Source: Bifidobacteriaceae bacterium (GTDB lineage: Bacteria; Actinomycetota; Actinomycetes; Actinomycetales; WQXJ01). From it: a stretch of 23,982 nt of DNA. Made by a program: the position numbers and the translations under genes. Positions 7,100 to 15,724 of this stretch are shown in pieces; position 1 is the first letter of the stretch, and every line of letters begins with the position of its first letter. The notes under the pieces were generated by a model, which worked only from the letters and a program-made list of their open reading frames with translations, had not been told where the DNA came from and did no database searches. The stretch covers positions 1-23,982 of the forward strand of contig JAITLE010000112.1 in the NCBI GenBank assembly GCA_031278075.1, written 5' to 3'.

Positions 7100-8604
7100 G
7101 TCAGTTCGTCCGTCCCGTAGCAGGCATGGAGGACCTGGTCGCGGGTCACGTCCGGGCCCTTCAGCTCTGCGGCGACTTCTCCCTCGCGCAGAACCACTAT
7201 TCGGTCGGACACTTGCAGCACTTCGTCGAGTTCCGACGAAATGAACACGACCCCGGCGCCATCGTCAGCCAGCGCGCTGACTATGCCCAGGATCTCCTGT
7301 TTGGCGCCGACGTCGACGCCTTGGGTCGGCTCGTCGAAGATCAGAACGCTTGGCGAGCGGTTGACCCAGCGGGCGACGATCACCTTTTGCTGGTTGCCGC
7401 CGCTAAGCTGGCGAATTGGCCGCGCCATGGACACGACTTTGATTTGGAACCGCTCGATCAGTCCTTTGACGGCCTTGCGTTCACGGCGGCTTGAGAAGAA
7501 CGGCCCCCATAGGTACTTGCCCATGGACACCAGAGTGGTGTTTTGGCGTATGGACATAGTGGCGATGGACGCTTGGTTGCGACGGTCCTCCGGGAGCATG
7601 GCGACGCCCCGCGACATGGCCAGGCGGGGTGAGTTCTTGCGGACCGGACGGTCGTTGATGATGATCGAACCGGCTGCCGGCCGCTCGGCGCCGAATATGA
7701 CGCGCCCCAACTCAGACCGACCTGAGCCGACAAGACCGGCCAAGCCGACAACCTCATTAGCGCGCACGGTCAGCGAAGCGCCTTTCAGGCGTTGTCCCAG
7801 ACTGACGTTCCGGACTTCTACGAGCACCTCGCCGGGAGCGCGTGTCTGGGACCTCTCTGTAGCTTCGTTCAGCCTGCGGCCAATGATCATTTGCGTGAGT
7901 TCGCGTTTGTCTGTGACAGCGGAGCGGGGAACAGTCCCAACGTGACGGCCGTCTTTGAACACTGTGATCGTGTTAGCCAACGCCAGCACCTCGTCGAGGC
8001 GGTGTGAGACGTAGAGCACGGCCGTTCCGCTTCCGGACAGATCACGCACGATCTCGTGCAAGCGGTCAGCTTCGGCCGCAGAGAGAGCCGCAGTCGGCTC
8101 GTCCATAATGATCAGGCGGGCGTCGGTGGTCAAGGCCCTGGCTATGGCGACGAGCACCCGCATCGCATGGGAGAGCTCGCGGAGGGGCGTTTGCGGGTCG
8201 AACTCGGCGTCCAGCCGCTCGATCGCCCGCCGGGCGCGGCGCGAGAGTTCGCCCCAATTGACGAACAAGCCCAAGCGTTTGGGCGCCGGCCGGCCCAGCA
8301 ACACGTTCTCGGCGACCGAGAGGTTGGGGACAAGGTTGAGGTCTTGGTGGATCACTGAGATGCCGAGCCGGGTGGCGGCAGCGGCGTCTTTCAGCTGAAC
8401 CTCGGTGCCCTCCCACAGGATTCTGCCTCGGTCGGCGCGGTACGCGCCAGCCAGGATCTTGATCAACGTCGACTTTCCGGCACCGTTCTCTCCCACGAGA
8501 GCGTGGACTTCGCCAGGCTGGATCTCTAATGTGACGTCGTCAAGGGCTAGCACTCCGGGGAATGATTTGCTCAGTCCTGAGACTTGCATCAGCGGCGGAG
8601 TCAT
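7096..8604 (-). CDS. Sugar ABC transporter ATP-binding protein, RbsA/MglA type (two NBDs)
   Basis: The energising subunit of a ribose-type importer, 502 residues with two nucleotide-binding domains in tandem. NBD1: Walker A GENGAGKST (38-46), signature-like LSHAM (144-148), Walker B with DEP at 168-170. NBD2: degenerate Walker A GLVGSGRSE (about 290-298), signature LSGGN (400-404), Walker B FDEPTQGVD (about 423-431). One canonical and one degenerate Walker A is normal for this family. LSHAM is an unusual NBD1 signature. I start at the ATG at 8604, which overlaps the permease stop (ATGA); the frame stays open upstream through the permease gene without meaning. It pairs with the permease at 8601-9599 and probably serves both binding proteins. 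Confidence 0.93.
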   Translation of the reverse strand: MTPPLMQVSGLSKSFPGVLALDDVTLEIQPGEVHALVGENGAGKSTLIKILAGAYRADRGRILWEGTEVQLKDAAAATRLGISVIHQDLNLVPNLSVAENVLLGRPAPKRLGLFVNWGELSRRARRAIERLDAEFDPQTPLRELSHAMRVLVAIARALTTDARLIIMDEPTAALSAAEADRLHEIVRDLSGSGTAVLYVSHRLDEVLALANTITVFKDGRHVGTVPRSAVTDKRELTQMIIGRRLNEATERSQTRAPGEVLVEVRNVSLGQRLKGASLTVRANEVVGLAGLVGSGRSELGRVIFGAERPAAGSIIINDRPVRKNSPRLAMSRGVAMLPEDRRNQASIATMSIRQNTTLVSMGKYLWGPFFSSRRERKAVKGLIERFQIKVVSMARPIRQLSGGNQQKVIVARWVNRSPSVLIFDEPTQGVDVGAKQEILGIVSALADDGAGVVFISSELDEVLQVSDRIVVLREGEVAAELKGPDVTRDQVLHACYGTDELT

Positions 8605-9599
8605 GTCTCCACCGCTTTGCGCCGCAACAAGCCGGAGAATGCCACTGCGAGGATCAGGACGGTGCCCTTGGCGATGGTCTGCCATGCTGGCGGCACGCCG
8701 AGCAGCACCAGGCCGTTTGACAGCACACCCAAGAGCAGTATCCCGACCAGCGTCCCAAGTATGTGGAAGTCGCCGTCCCGCAGAGTCGCCGCGCCGACGA
8801 AGCAGGCGGTGAAGGCGTCGAATAGGTAGGCCGTGCCAGCAGTGGGGTTGCCCGCGTTCAAGTTCGAGGCCAGCAGCACCCCGGCAAAACCGGCCAGCAC
8901 GCCTGAGATCACAAAAGCGGTGATACGCACGCCCCGAACGTTGATGCCAGAGAGACGCGCCGCCACGGGGTTGCCTCCTATGGCATACATTTTCCGGCCC
9001 AAGGGGGTGTGGGTCAGCATGATCCAGCTGAGCACCATCACTATCAGCAGGCACCAGACGAGGTTGCGCACTCCCAGAGTCGAGCCGACGCCGAGCAGGT
9101 TGAAACCTTCGGGTATGCCCTGGCTAATCTGGGCGCCGCCGGTGAAAGCGAAGATGACGCCCTGCAGAATTATGCCCAGGCCGAGCGTGGCGATGAACGC
9201 GGACACATTCAGGTAGGTGATGATGAGCCCGTTGACAACGCCTGCGGCGAGCCCGATTCCGATGCCGGCCGCGACGCCGACGGGGATGCCGTAAGAAACA
9301 GAGAATCCAGCCGCATACATGCCGCCCAAGGTGGCGACATAGCCGACTGAAAGGTCGAAGTCGTTGAGAACCAAGACAATTGTGAGGCCGCAGGAGATGA
9401 TTCCCAGCAGTGACGATGCCGTCAGGATGTTCAGCAGGTTGTCCGTGCGCAGGAAAGTCGGGCTGGTGATTGAGAAGAACACAACCAATATGAGGAAGCC
9501 GATTATTGTGCCGAATCTCCCGAAAGATTGCGCTGAGACCTTGCGTCTGCGGTCTGGGGCCGTGGCACTTGCCACTTGTGGTTCTGACACCAATCTCAC
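8601..9599 (-). CDS. Sugar ABC transporter permease, RbsC type
   Basis: The membrane subunit of the importer, 332 residues of the BPD_transp_2 family. A short cytoplasmic N terminus (1-28) is followed by about eight to ten hydrophobic segments, beginning with IIGFLILVVFFSI. The diagnostic loop MYAIGGNPVAARLSGINV (about 206-223) contacts the ATPase in this family, and LNDFDLSVGYVATLGG is also typical. The start is a GTG at 9599 overlapping the stop of binding protein B (GTGA). It should form a homodimer, because no second permease gene lies in this operon. Confidence 0.94.
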   Translation of the reverse strand: MRLVSEPQVASATAPDRRRKVSAQSFGRFGTIIGFLILVVFFSITSPTFLRTDNLLNILTASSLLGIISCGLTIVLVLNDFDLSVGYVATLGGMYAAGFSVSYGIPVGVAAGIGIGLAAGVVNGLIITYLNVSAFIATLGLGIILQGVIFAFTGGAQISQGIPEGFNLLGVGSTLGVRNLVWCLLIVMVLSWIMLTHTPLGRKMYAIGGNPVAARLSGINVRGVRITAFVISGVLAGFAGVLLASNLNAGNPTAGTAYLFDAFTACFVGAATLRDGDFHILGTLVGILLLGVLSNGLVLLGVPPAWQTIAKGTVLILAVAFSGLLRRKAVET

Positions 9600-10699
9600 C
9601 TCACGTAGAAGCTTTGGATCCCGGAGCCGGTGGCGTATTCGCCGGGAGGAGGGCAGTTCGCGGCGGTGATGAGGGGAGCATCGACGTAGATTGTGGTCGA
9701 CAACAGCTCACCGCCGTCGATCAACGTCGCCATCTGGCCATAACAAATGTCGGTCATCTGATTGATGTTGCGGGCGGCGGTGGCCGCGAGGGGTTCACCT
9801 TGACGGATCATGTCCAATGCCTCCAAATTGCCGTCGCACGACACGACGAAGACGTCGTCGCGGCCGGCTTCAACGATCGCCTGCGAAGCCGCTTGCCCAA
9901 TCTCATCCCAACCGGCGACAACGGCCCTGAGACCGGAGCCCCTTGGGTATTTGGTCAGAATCGAGGCGACCTTTTGCTTGGTGTCCTGGACCTGGCCCGG
10001 CACTATGGGTATCTCATCCGCTAGCATTTCCAAGCCGTAGAAGTCGATCATGACCCGCGCTTGAACGTCGCGCACCCGCAAGGCAGGAACTTGGGGCCAG
10101 TTGATGTAGGCGATGCCGCCGCCTTCGTCGCCCATCCTGTCGATCAGGTAGGTGACGACTTTTGCGAAGCCCAGCCAGTCATTGGTCGTGACGTCGTAGG
10201 TCAGTCCAGCGCCGGGAGCATATCCCGCGTCGAGGCTGCCTATCGGAATTCCTGCGGCCACGACGTCTGCGATGCCAGCCTTGATGGGCGTCGGGTCGAC
10301 GCCCGTGTCGATGATGCCGTCCAGCCCCTTTGCGGCCCAGGTTGTCAATGTGGTGTTCAGCTTGGCGTAGTCGGCGGCGGCGTCAAAGACTTCCAAGTTG
10401 AACCCGTGGTCTTCGGCCAGTCGCATCGCGCGCGCTGTCGAGATGGCGGCGGTCGGGGTTGACGCGTCGATCACAAAGTGCCCAATGCTCTTGCCGGCCA
10501 ATGTGTCCAAAGAGGCGAGTTCCCCGCCGGATGATTGCTGTGGCGTGGGTGATGCGGCCGTATCGGCCCCGCCGTCGCCTGACCGGCCGGGAGCTGAGCA
10601 CGCCGCCGCGAGCGCTGGGGCGATGAAGGCACCCGCTGTGACGGCGGCACCGGCGCGCAAGATGTCGCGCCGCGAGTAATTGTGCGTGAGGTGGTCCAT
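9596..10699 (-). CDS. Sugar-type ABC transporter substrate-binding lipoprotein B
   Basis: A 367-residue receptor and paralogue of binding protein A three genes downstream. The signal is of the Tat type (SRRDILRAG, R10-R11) with a lipobox ending in Cys34. A Gly/Ser/Pro-rich linker (about 36-60) precedes the binding domain starting GKSIGHFVIDASTPTAA. Shared blocks with A include GVDPTPI, NWPQVPAL, EIPIVPGQVQD, VVAGWDEIG, AGRDDVFVVS and STTIYVDAPL. GGGAG-type ribosome-binding sequence (GGGAGATCGAG) lies directly before the ATG at 10699. It sits immediately upstream of its permease and ATPase, so it is the likelier primary receptor. The ligand is unknown; the family binds sugars, polyols and some other small molecules. 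Confidence 0.92.
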   Translation of the reverse strand: MDHLTHNYSRRDILRAGAAVTAGAFIAPALAAACSAPGRSGDGGADTAASPTPQQSSGGELASLDTLAGKSIGHFVIDASTPTAAISTARAMRLAEDHGFNLEVFDAAADYAKLNTTLTTWAAKGLDGIIDTGVDPTPIKAGIADVVAAGIPIGSLDAGYAPGAGLTYDVTTNDWLGFAKVVTYLIDRMGDEGGGIAYINWPQVPALRVRDVQARVMIDFYGLEMLADEIPIVPGQVQDTKQKVASILTKYPRGSGLRAVVAGWDEIGQAASQAIVEAGRDDVFVVSCDGNLEALDMIRQGEPLAATAARNINQMTDICYGQMATLIDGGELLSTTIYVDAPLITAANCPPPGEYATGSGIQSFYVR

Positions 10700-10712
10700 C
10701 TCGATCTCCCGT

Positions 10713-11474
10713 CTAGGTGGCCAGTGGCTCCAGTCGCGGTTGTGGCGCTGACCGGTCGACGATCTCCTTCAGCAGGTTGGCGAGCAACGCGGGGTCGGTG
10801 ACCATTACGTCGTGATCGGCGTCGATTTCGATAAAGCGGAATGGTTCAGCCCGGGCCCGGTTTTCCGATAGCCGCGAGACCAAAGCAGAGCGGGTGCAGC
10901 GGATAAAGGTGCGGGGGATCGCTTCCCCAGCGGTGATATCACCGAGATGCTCGCGGAACGTGTCGGCCGGTTGGTCGCTCAGACGCGGCGACACCCAAGC
11001 GACGTCTTCCGGGTCGGTGACGCCAAAGTATTCCAGGCCGCTGGCGAGAGCCGGCACTTTGACGCCCGCGCCCTGCTCATCGATCAGGCGCCGGAGGTTG
11101 GCGGCCTGCTCCGGGTCGCAAGTGTCGAAGTGGTTCTCGCCGCTGCGGGGCACCACCGCGTCCAAGAAGACCAGGTGAGCGATCCGCTCGGGGATTTGCG
11201 CGGCCACGCCGCTGATGACCATGCCTCCGTAGGAATGTCCAAGCAGGACGACATTCTTCAGGTTGTTGTGGTTGATCAGACTCACCACATCGGCGACGTG
11301 GACGGAGAGGTCGATCCGCACAAGAGCCGCCAAGTGCGCCCTTTCGCCGAGGCCGCTGAGGGTGAGGCCCCGGACAGAACAGCCGACTGGGGCCAAGATG
11401 GGAACCAGTCGTTCCCAGCACCAACCGCCGTGTCTAGAACCGTGAACTAGCACCAACGCCGACTCGAAGCCCAT
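10713..11474 (-). CDS. Alpha/beta-fold hydrolase (esterase-like)
   Basis: A 253-residue cytoplasmic alpha/beta hydrolase. The oxyanion segment LVLVHGSRHGGWCW (7-20), nucleophile elbow GHSYGG with Ser81, and catalytic His221 in DADHDVM are clear; the acid is probably an Asp near the sixth strand. The HGxxHGxWCW start and GHSYGG resemble the plant methylesterase/hydroxynitrile-lyase group and its bacterial relatives, which cleave small esters. There is no signal peptide. It lies between the cyclase-family gene (6-bp gap) and binding protein B (13-bp gap). The context suggests hydrolysis of an ester, lactone or thioester in the pathway. The substrate cannot be read from the sequence. Confidence 0.9.
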   Translation of the reverse strand: MGFESALVLVHGSRHGGWCWERLVPILAPVGCSVRGLTLSGLGERAHLAALVRIDLSVHVADVVSLINHNNLKNVVLLGHSYGGMVISGVAAQIPERIAHLVFLDAVVPRSGENHFDTCDPEQAANLRRLIDEQGAGVKVPALASGLEYFGVTDPEDVAWVSPRLSDQPADTFREHLGDITAGEAIPRTFIRCTRSALVSRLSENRARAEPFRFIEIDADHDVMVTDPALLANLLKEIVDRSAPQPRLEPLAT

Positions 11475-11480
11475 GGCCGT

Positions 11481-12485
11481 CTATTTCAACGCCAGCGCGT
11501 TCGGAGTTGTCGCCACGCCGTGGCGGAGGTGCATCGGAGACGAGGTCAGCATGAAGGCGTAGACCCCGTCTGCGGCGCAGTCGGCGGCTAGCTTGTCGAG
11601 GAAGAACAACTCGCCGATAGGTATCCCGAGCATGGGCAACAGGTGGGTGTGCAGCTGCATCTCGTGCTCGTGCGCCGCTGGGTCGGCCAGGATGGCGTCG
11701 GTCTCGGCTTTCGAGAGATGCGCACCTATGGGCCAGACCTCCAACGCTGGATTGTCTCCCGCGACTGCGGCGACGTGGTTGTTCCAGAGGTACCTGGCCA
11801 TGTCTTGAACCGGGTCCAGCCCAGGCGTGACGAGGCCGGTCATGGTCGAGATCGCGCCACGTTTGGCCGGCTCCTGGCGCAGATACCAGTCAGTCCAACC
11901 TGTGCGCACCAGCAGCAGGTCGCCGGCCTGCAGTTCCACCTCGGCGGCGGCCAGGGTCTGGCGGAGATCGTCGACGGTAATTCGGTCCGGCGCTTCTTGG
12001 ATTATTGGGCGCCCAATCGAATCGCGCCAGGAGGCGACATCGGCCAGGACTCCCCGGCCGACCAGTCCGCGATCCGCCCAATACCCGACGCCGTGGTCCT
12101 GATTGTCGATGCCGTTGTAGCAGCCGTAGCCTTCGCGGCGGACATGACGGAAGCCGTCCCATTGGGTTGAGGCCGACGGGTTCCAGTCGTCCAGGTAGTC
12201 GTCTTTAGAGCGGCTGCCGGGGACATCCACCACGGTGTGTCTCCAGGGACGGCGCTCAAACAGCGGGGGGCTGGGGCAGGACCAGTCCCAATCGAGCGGA
12301 AAGACCGCTCCCCTGCGGACCAGCTTCGCCGCCGCAGCGGCGCGTTCTGGCGTCAACAGGTTCAAGGCGCCCAGCTTGTCGTCTGGTCCCCATAGTCCCC
12401 AGGAGGCCGGCACTCCGCCGATCCGGGGCAGTTCGTCGTAATCCGGCAGCTCAACACCATTTGGATCGCGCGCCACCTTCGCCAC
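11481..12485 (-). CDS. Cyclase-family (kynurenine formamidase-like) hydrolase 1
   Basis: A 334-residue member of the cyclase family (PF04199 type), metal-dependent enzymes that hydrolyse amides or lactones or catalyse related cyclisations; kynurenine formamidase is the best-known member. Instead of the canonical HxGTHxDxPxH it has STQWDGFRH (106-114), with D110 and H114 kept and the central His replaced by Gln108. I recall this TQWDG form from a large uncharacterised bacterial subgroup. The start is a GTG at 12485 with AGGA upstream; a second GTG three codons in is possible. It is the first gene of the eight-gene operon and lies directly behind a strong promoter and operator. Confidence 0.85.
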   Translation of the reverse strand: MAKVARDPNGVELPDYDELPRIGGVPASWGLWGPDDKLGALNLLTPERAAAAAKLVRRGAVFPLDWDWSCPSPPLFERRPWRHTVVDVPGSRSKDDYLDDWNPSASTQWDGFRHVRREGYGCYNGIDNQDHGVGYWADRGLVGRGVLADVASWRDSIGRPIIQEAPDRITVDDLRQTLAAAEVELQAGDLLLVRTGWTDWYLRQEPAKRGAISTMTGLVTPGLDPVQDMARYLWNNHVAAVAGDNPALEVWPIGAHLSKAETDAILADPAAHEHEMQLHTHLLPMLGIPIGELFFLDKLAADCAADGVYAFMLTSSPMHLRHGVATTPNALALK

Positions 12486-12505
12486 CTCAATCCTGTACTC
12501 AGTAT

Positions 12506-12521
12506 GCGCACGATCGTGCGC
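12506..12521. promoter_or_regulatory. Operator site 1: perfect 16-bp palindrome
   Basis: GCGCAC-GATC-GTGCGC is a perfect palindrome beginning 9 bp downstream of the -10 box of the minus-strand promoter, so it covers the expected early transcribed region. A third half-site, GCGCAC, lies at 12525-12530 next to the -10. The same 6-4-6 pattern recurs at 21465-21480 and 21620-21635. The position is typical of a repressor roadblock. Confidence 0.7.
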
Positions 12522-12530
12522 TTAGCGCAC

Positions 12531-12560
12531 AGAATACGGCCCGCTTCTCGCGGTTGTCAA
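12531..12560 (-). promoter_or_regulatory. Promoter of the eight-gene minus-strand operon
   Basis: Read on the minus strand: TTGACA (12560-12555), an 18-bp spacer and TATTCT (12536-12531). The -35 is perfect and the -10 keeps TAT..T. Transcription would start near 12524, inside or beside operator site 1. Confidence 0.72.
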
Positions 12561-12641
12561 GAGTCTGGCTGATGGGCTATGAACGTCTTGGGCTGACGTT
12601 GAGGGCCGCAGACAACCCTTTCGGCGGCGGCCGGAGATTGG

Positions 12642-12670
12642 TTGACAGGGTGATGCGGCGGTCATAGCAT
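12642..12670 (+). promoter_or_regulatory. Promoter of the crotonase/acyl-CoA synthetase operon
   Basis: TTGACA (12642-12647), a 17-bp spacer and TAGCAT (12665-12670) give a good sigma-70-type promoter about 90 bp before the crotonase start. The only other content of this 273-bp divergent intergenic region is the opposing promoter and the operators; I see no small gene in it. Confidence 0.7.
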
Positions 12671-12681
12671 GTGTTCGCATA

Positions 12682-12697
12682 GCGTCGAACCGTGCGC
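12682..12697. promoter_or_regulatory. Operator site 4: degenerate copy
   Basis: GCGTCG-AACC-GTGCGC keeps one perfect half-site (GTGCGC) and four of six bases of the other. It begins 11 bp downstream of the plus-strand -10 box, the same relative position as in the other promoters. Taken alone it would be weak; its placement supports it. Confidence 0.4.
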
Positions 12698-12758
12698 GGA
12701 GAGAACACGGCGACCTGGGGACGCATGCATCTCAGATCCAAGGAAGGAAGCGGGCCGA

Positions 12759-13592
12759 ATGGCTGATTACAGTTCGGATTACGACCAATCCATGGCACCC
12801 GATGATCTCAAATACGTCATCTACGAGAAGAAGGATCACGTCGCCTACGTGACTCTGAACCGCCCGGAGGTGCGCAACGCCCTCCACACCTGGGCTTACC
12901 AAGAATTACGCCGGTGCTGGACTGACATCCAACTCGATCCGAACATCTACTGCGGAATTGTGACCGGTGCCGGGCAAGCCTTCTGTGCGGGACGTGACAT
13001 AAAGTTCTTGGCCGAATACCAGTCGAAGGGTCTGCGCACCCCCCATGAGGACCCGACCAGCCCGCATTATCAGTGGGGCGGTGGGGGACAGCCGCAAGAC
13101 TCGATCCTGAACAAGCCGCTGATCGCCGCCATCAACGGCTTCGCGGTGGGTGTCGGCATCTCGATCGCGCTTCAGTGTCAACTCCGCGTCATGGCCGATG
13201 ACGCCTGGCTCGGGGACCAGCACACCGCCGTCGGCCGGTTGGGCAATCCGCATGAAATCTATTGCGAACTGCCCCGCACGGCGGCGGCCTTCATCACGCT
13301 TTGCAATGGCCGCATCACCGCCGAAGACGCCTACAGGCAGGCCATTGTGAACAAGGTTGTGCCACGTCAGGACCTGATCGCCAGCGCCGAGGAGTACGCC
13401 CACCTGATTTGCCGCAACTCGCCGTTGGCGACTCAAGGTGTAGTTCGGGTGTACAACCTGGTGAAGGACTTTTCGCCAGCGCTCAAAGCCTTCGCGGCGG
13501 ACTTGGACCGCCAGATTGGCGAGTCAGACGACATGGCCGAAGCGGCCGCGGCGTTTGTCGAAAAGCGCAGACCACATTGGAAGATGAAGTGA
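12759..13592 (+). CDS. Atypical crotonase-family protein
   Basis: A crotonase-fold protein of 277 residues with both oxyanion-hole segments, FCAGRDIK (75-82) and NGFAVGVGI (126-134). Neither catalytic glutamate of enoyl-CoA hydratase is present: the first position is Ser135, and the second, normally in a PEI triplet, is His155 (GDQHTAVG). It has an insert of about 25 residues (about 88-113, with a Gly run) after the first oxyanion segment. The enzyme therefore probably does other chemistry on an acyl-CoA, such as C-C bond cleavage, isomerisation or hydrolysis. I start at ATG 12759 because of AAGGAAGG just upstream; the frame is open back to 12669. It is translationally coupled to the acyl-CoA synthetase. 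Confidence 0.88.
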   Translation: MADYSSDYDQSMAPDDLKYVIYEKKDHVAYVTLNRPEVRNALHTWAYQELRRCWTDIQLDPNIYCGIVTGAGQAFCAGRDIKFLAEYQSKGLRTPHEDPTSPHYQWGGGGQPQDSILNKPLIAAINGFAVGVGISIALQCQLRVMADDAWLGDQHTAVGRLGNPHEIYCELPRTAAAFITLCNGRITAEDAYRQAIVNKVVPRQDLIASAEEYAHLICRNSPLATQGVVRVYNLVKDFSPALKAFAADLDRQIGESDDMAEAAAAFVEKRRPHWKMK

Positions 13593-15724
13593 CCCGGACA
13601 GCCGGGACGTTCCCGCCCGGCAGGCTTCGTGACGTCTCGGCTTTCCTCGACCCTCAGTCGATCGCGGTTGTCGGAGCGTCGGATCGGGAGCATTCCTTGG
13701 GCGGTGCAGCCGTGGGGTTTCTGCGCAAGTTCAACTACCCCGGCGAGGTCTGGCCGGTCCATCCGAAGGGCGGGTCCGTCGCTGGATACCGCGCCTATAC
13801 CGGTGCCGAGGACTTGCCGGGCGCGCCAGATTTGGTGGTGTTCGCCATCAACGCTGGCCTGGTTCCCGCTGCCGTGAGCCAGTACGCGGCGCGCGGCGCG
13901 CGCAGCGGCGTTGTTTGGGCGGGGGGATTCGCCGAGGGCGGGCCCGAAGGGGCCGATCTTCAACGGGAGTTGGTGGACGCCTGCGAAGAGAGCGGGATGG
14001 CGGTGCTCGGCCCGAACTGCATTGGACTGATCTCGACCGAGCAGCCGGTGATCGCCAGCTTCGCGTCATTTCTGCGCGAGGTCGACACGCTTCCCGTGGG
14101 CCACATCTCGATGATCGGGCAGTCTGGCGGGCTTGTGACGATGGCCGTGGCCAAAGCTCAGGAGCGTGGTTTCGGCTTTCGTTACGCGGTTTCGACCGGC
14201 AACGAGGCTGTCTTGACGACGGCCGACTTCATCGCGGCATTCGCGGACGACGCCTCCACCCGGGTGATCGCCGCCTACATGGAGGGGGTGCAAGACGGGC
14301 CGCGGTTGGTCGAAGCCCTCGGCGCCGCCCGGCGGGCGGGCAAACCTGTGGCGGTGTTGAGGGGCGGGACTTCGAAGGCGTCCGCCCGAGCGGCGGCCGC
14401 CCACACCGGCGCTTTGGCCGGCGAAGCGCGTGTTTGGCAGGCGGTGTTCGAGGAATTTGGTGTGATCGAGGCGGTCTCGCTCGAAGAATTGATCGACTTG
14501 GTGACTCAGATCGCCTCGACTCCGGCTCTGGTCCGCCCCAATGGGCCCGGGGTCGGTTTGGTCACTTTTGGCGGCGGCGGAGGTGTGCTGGCGGCCGACC
14601 AGTGCGAGCGCCACGGTCTGAGTGTGCCGCCCCTGTCCGAGGCGACTGTTCGGCGGCTTCGGCCGTTGGTGCCGCCGATCGCCTCTGTGGCCAATCCTGT
14701 GGACCTCACGCCGCAGGTCTATTCGGACCCGAAGTGGATGGCCACCCTGCCTCAAGCGTTGGACGCGGTGGCAGGTGACGCCGCCGTGGACTCCGTGCTG
14801 TTGCAGTTCGGCCCCATGGCCGCCGGAGCGGCTGAAATCGCCAGCGAGGCCCAAGCCTTCATGGCCCGGGCGCGCGTTCCAGTCGTGTTGGCTTGGCCGT
14901 TGGCGCCCAAGGAGGCCGCAGACTGGCTCGCTCGCCACGCGGTCAACGTCTTTGATGAATATGATCGCGCCATTCGTGTGATCGCTGCCCTGGCCAGCGC
15001 CTCTCAGGACCCCCAGACGGAAACCCTTGTCCCCTCCGCGCAGATCGACTGGAGCAGCGTTTGTCCAGCTCCGGCACCTGGGACGGTGCTGGCAGAGCAT
15101 GCCGCTTACCGGCTGCTGGAGGCGGCGGGGCTGCCGGTGGCGGCCAATCAGTTGGCGGGTTCCGCCAAGGGAGTCGCGCGGGCCGGCGATCTGGTCGGAT
15201 GGCCGGTGGCTATCAAAGGTATGAGTTCAGCGATAACCCACAAATTCGCCGCTGGGCTGGTGGCGCTCAATCTGGCGGACGCGGACGGCGCGACGGACGC
15301 GGCCATCGGGATCGAACAGCGAGCGCAGCAACTCGGAGTCGATCTTGATGGGCTGTTGGTGCAGCAGATGGTCGACGGCGCCTGCGAGATTCTGGTGTCA
15401 GCGCTGCGCGACCCCAACTTTGGGGTCGTGGTGTCTTGCGCCGCCGGAGGTGTCATGACCGAATTGATCGATGACGTGGTGTTGCGCCGAGCGCCCTTTG
15501 GCCCCAAAGCCGCGGCCGCGTCACTGGCTCGGCTGCGCGCAGTCCAGTTTGCGCTCTCGAAGCGGTCATGGCCGCTCGCGCCGCTGGCGAGCTTTGTCTC
15601 CCGGTTCTCCCAGATGGCAGCCGATGTTCCCTGGGAATCATTCGTCATCGAGATCAATCCGGTGGCTTGGACCGGCAGTGAAGCGCGCGCCGTGGACGGC
15701 CTCATTCTGATCGAGCAGCCATGA
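13589..15724 (+). CDS. NDP-forming acyl-CoA synthetase (fused alpha/beta)
   Basis: A 711-residue ligase that makes acyl-CoA from an acid, CoA and ATP (giving ADP and phosphate) or runs in reverse. From the N terminus: CoA-binding Rossmann domain (FLDPQSIAVVGAS near 19-31), succinyl-CoA-ligase-like domains with SMIGQSGGL, the phosphohistidine H272 in AAAHTGALAG, and a C-terminal ATP-grasp domain (about 500-711) with the second conserved His, H551 (ITHKFAAG), and LRDPNFGVVVSCAAGG. All key positions are intact and the length is normal for fused enzymes. The start is a GTG at 13589 overlapping the crotonase stop (GTGA), preceded by GGAAG. The frame is open much further upstream, but that part overlaps the crotonase. 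It probably activates the acid consumed or released by the neighbouring enzymes. Confidence 0.92.
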   Translation: MTRTAGTFPPGRLRDVSAFLDPQSIAVVGASDREHSLGGAAVGFLRKFNYPGEVWPVHPKGGSVAGYRAYTGAEDLPGAPDLVVFAINAGLVPAAVSQYAARGARSGVVWAGGFAEGGPEGADLQRELVDACEESGMAVLGPNCIGLISTEQPVIASFASFLREVDTLPVGHISMIGQSGGLVTMAVAKAQERGFGFRYAVSTGNEAVLTTADFIAAFADDASTRVIAAYMEGVQDGPRLVEALGAARRAGKPVAVLRGGTSKASARAAAAHTGALAGEARVWQAVFEEFGVIEAVSLEELIDLVTQIASTPALVRPNGPGVGLVTFGGGGGVLAADQCERHGLSVPPLSEATVRRLRPLVPPIASVANPVDLTPQVYSDPKWMATLPQALDAVAGDAAVDSVLLQFGPMAAGAAEIASEAQAFMARARVPVVLAWPLAPKEAADWLARHAVNVFDEYDRAIRVIAALASASQDPQTETLVPSAQIDWSSVCPAPAPGTVLAEHAAYRLLEAAGLPVAANQLAGSAKGVARAGDLVGWPVAIKGMSSAITHKFAAGLVALNLADADGATDAAIGIEQRAQQLGVDLDGLLVQQMVDGACEILVSALRDPNFGVVVSCAAGGVMTELIDDVVLRRAPFGPKAAAASLARLRAVQFALSKRSWPLAPLASFVSRFSQMAADVPWESFVIEINPVAWTGSEARAVDGLILIEQP

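Noticed and set aside
8605..9054. N-terminal extension of the RbsA-type ATPase by 150 codons
   Set aside because: The region is the permease gene in another phase. The ATG at 8604 gives the normal family N terminus.
12525..12530. Extra GCGCAC half-site as a second full operator
   Set aside because: The bases four positions further on (TACGGC) do not match the second half-site, so it is at most a single half-site beside operator 1.
13262..13588. Upstream extension of the synthetase frame into the crotonase gene
   Set aside because: It would overlap about 330 bp of a well-supported gene in another phase. The GTG at 13589, with a GTGA overlap and normal N terminus, is a better start.
14066..15100. 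344-codon minus-strand frame and an overlapping 287-codon plus-strand frame inside the acyl-CoA synthetase
   Set aside because: Both are shadows of the 711-residue synthetase, which has both conserved His residues and continuous domain structure.
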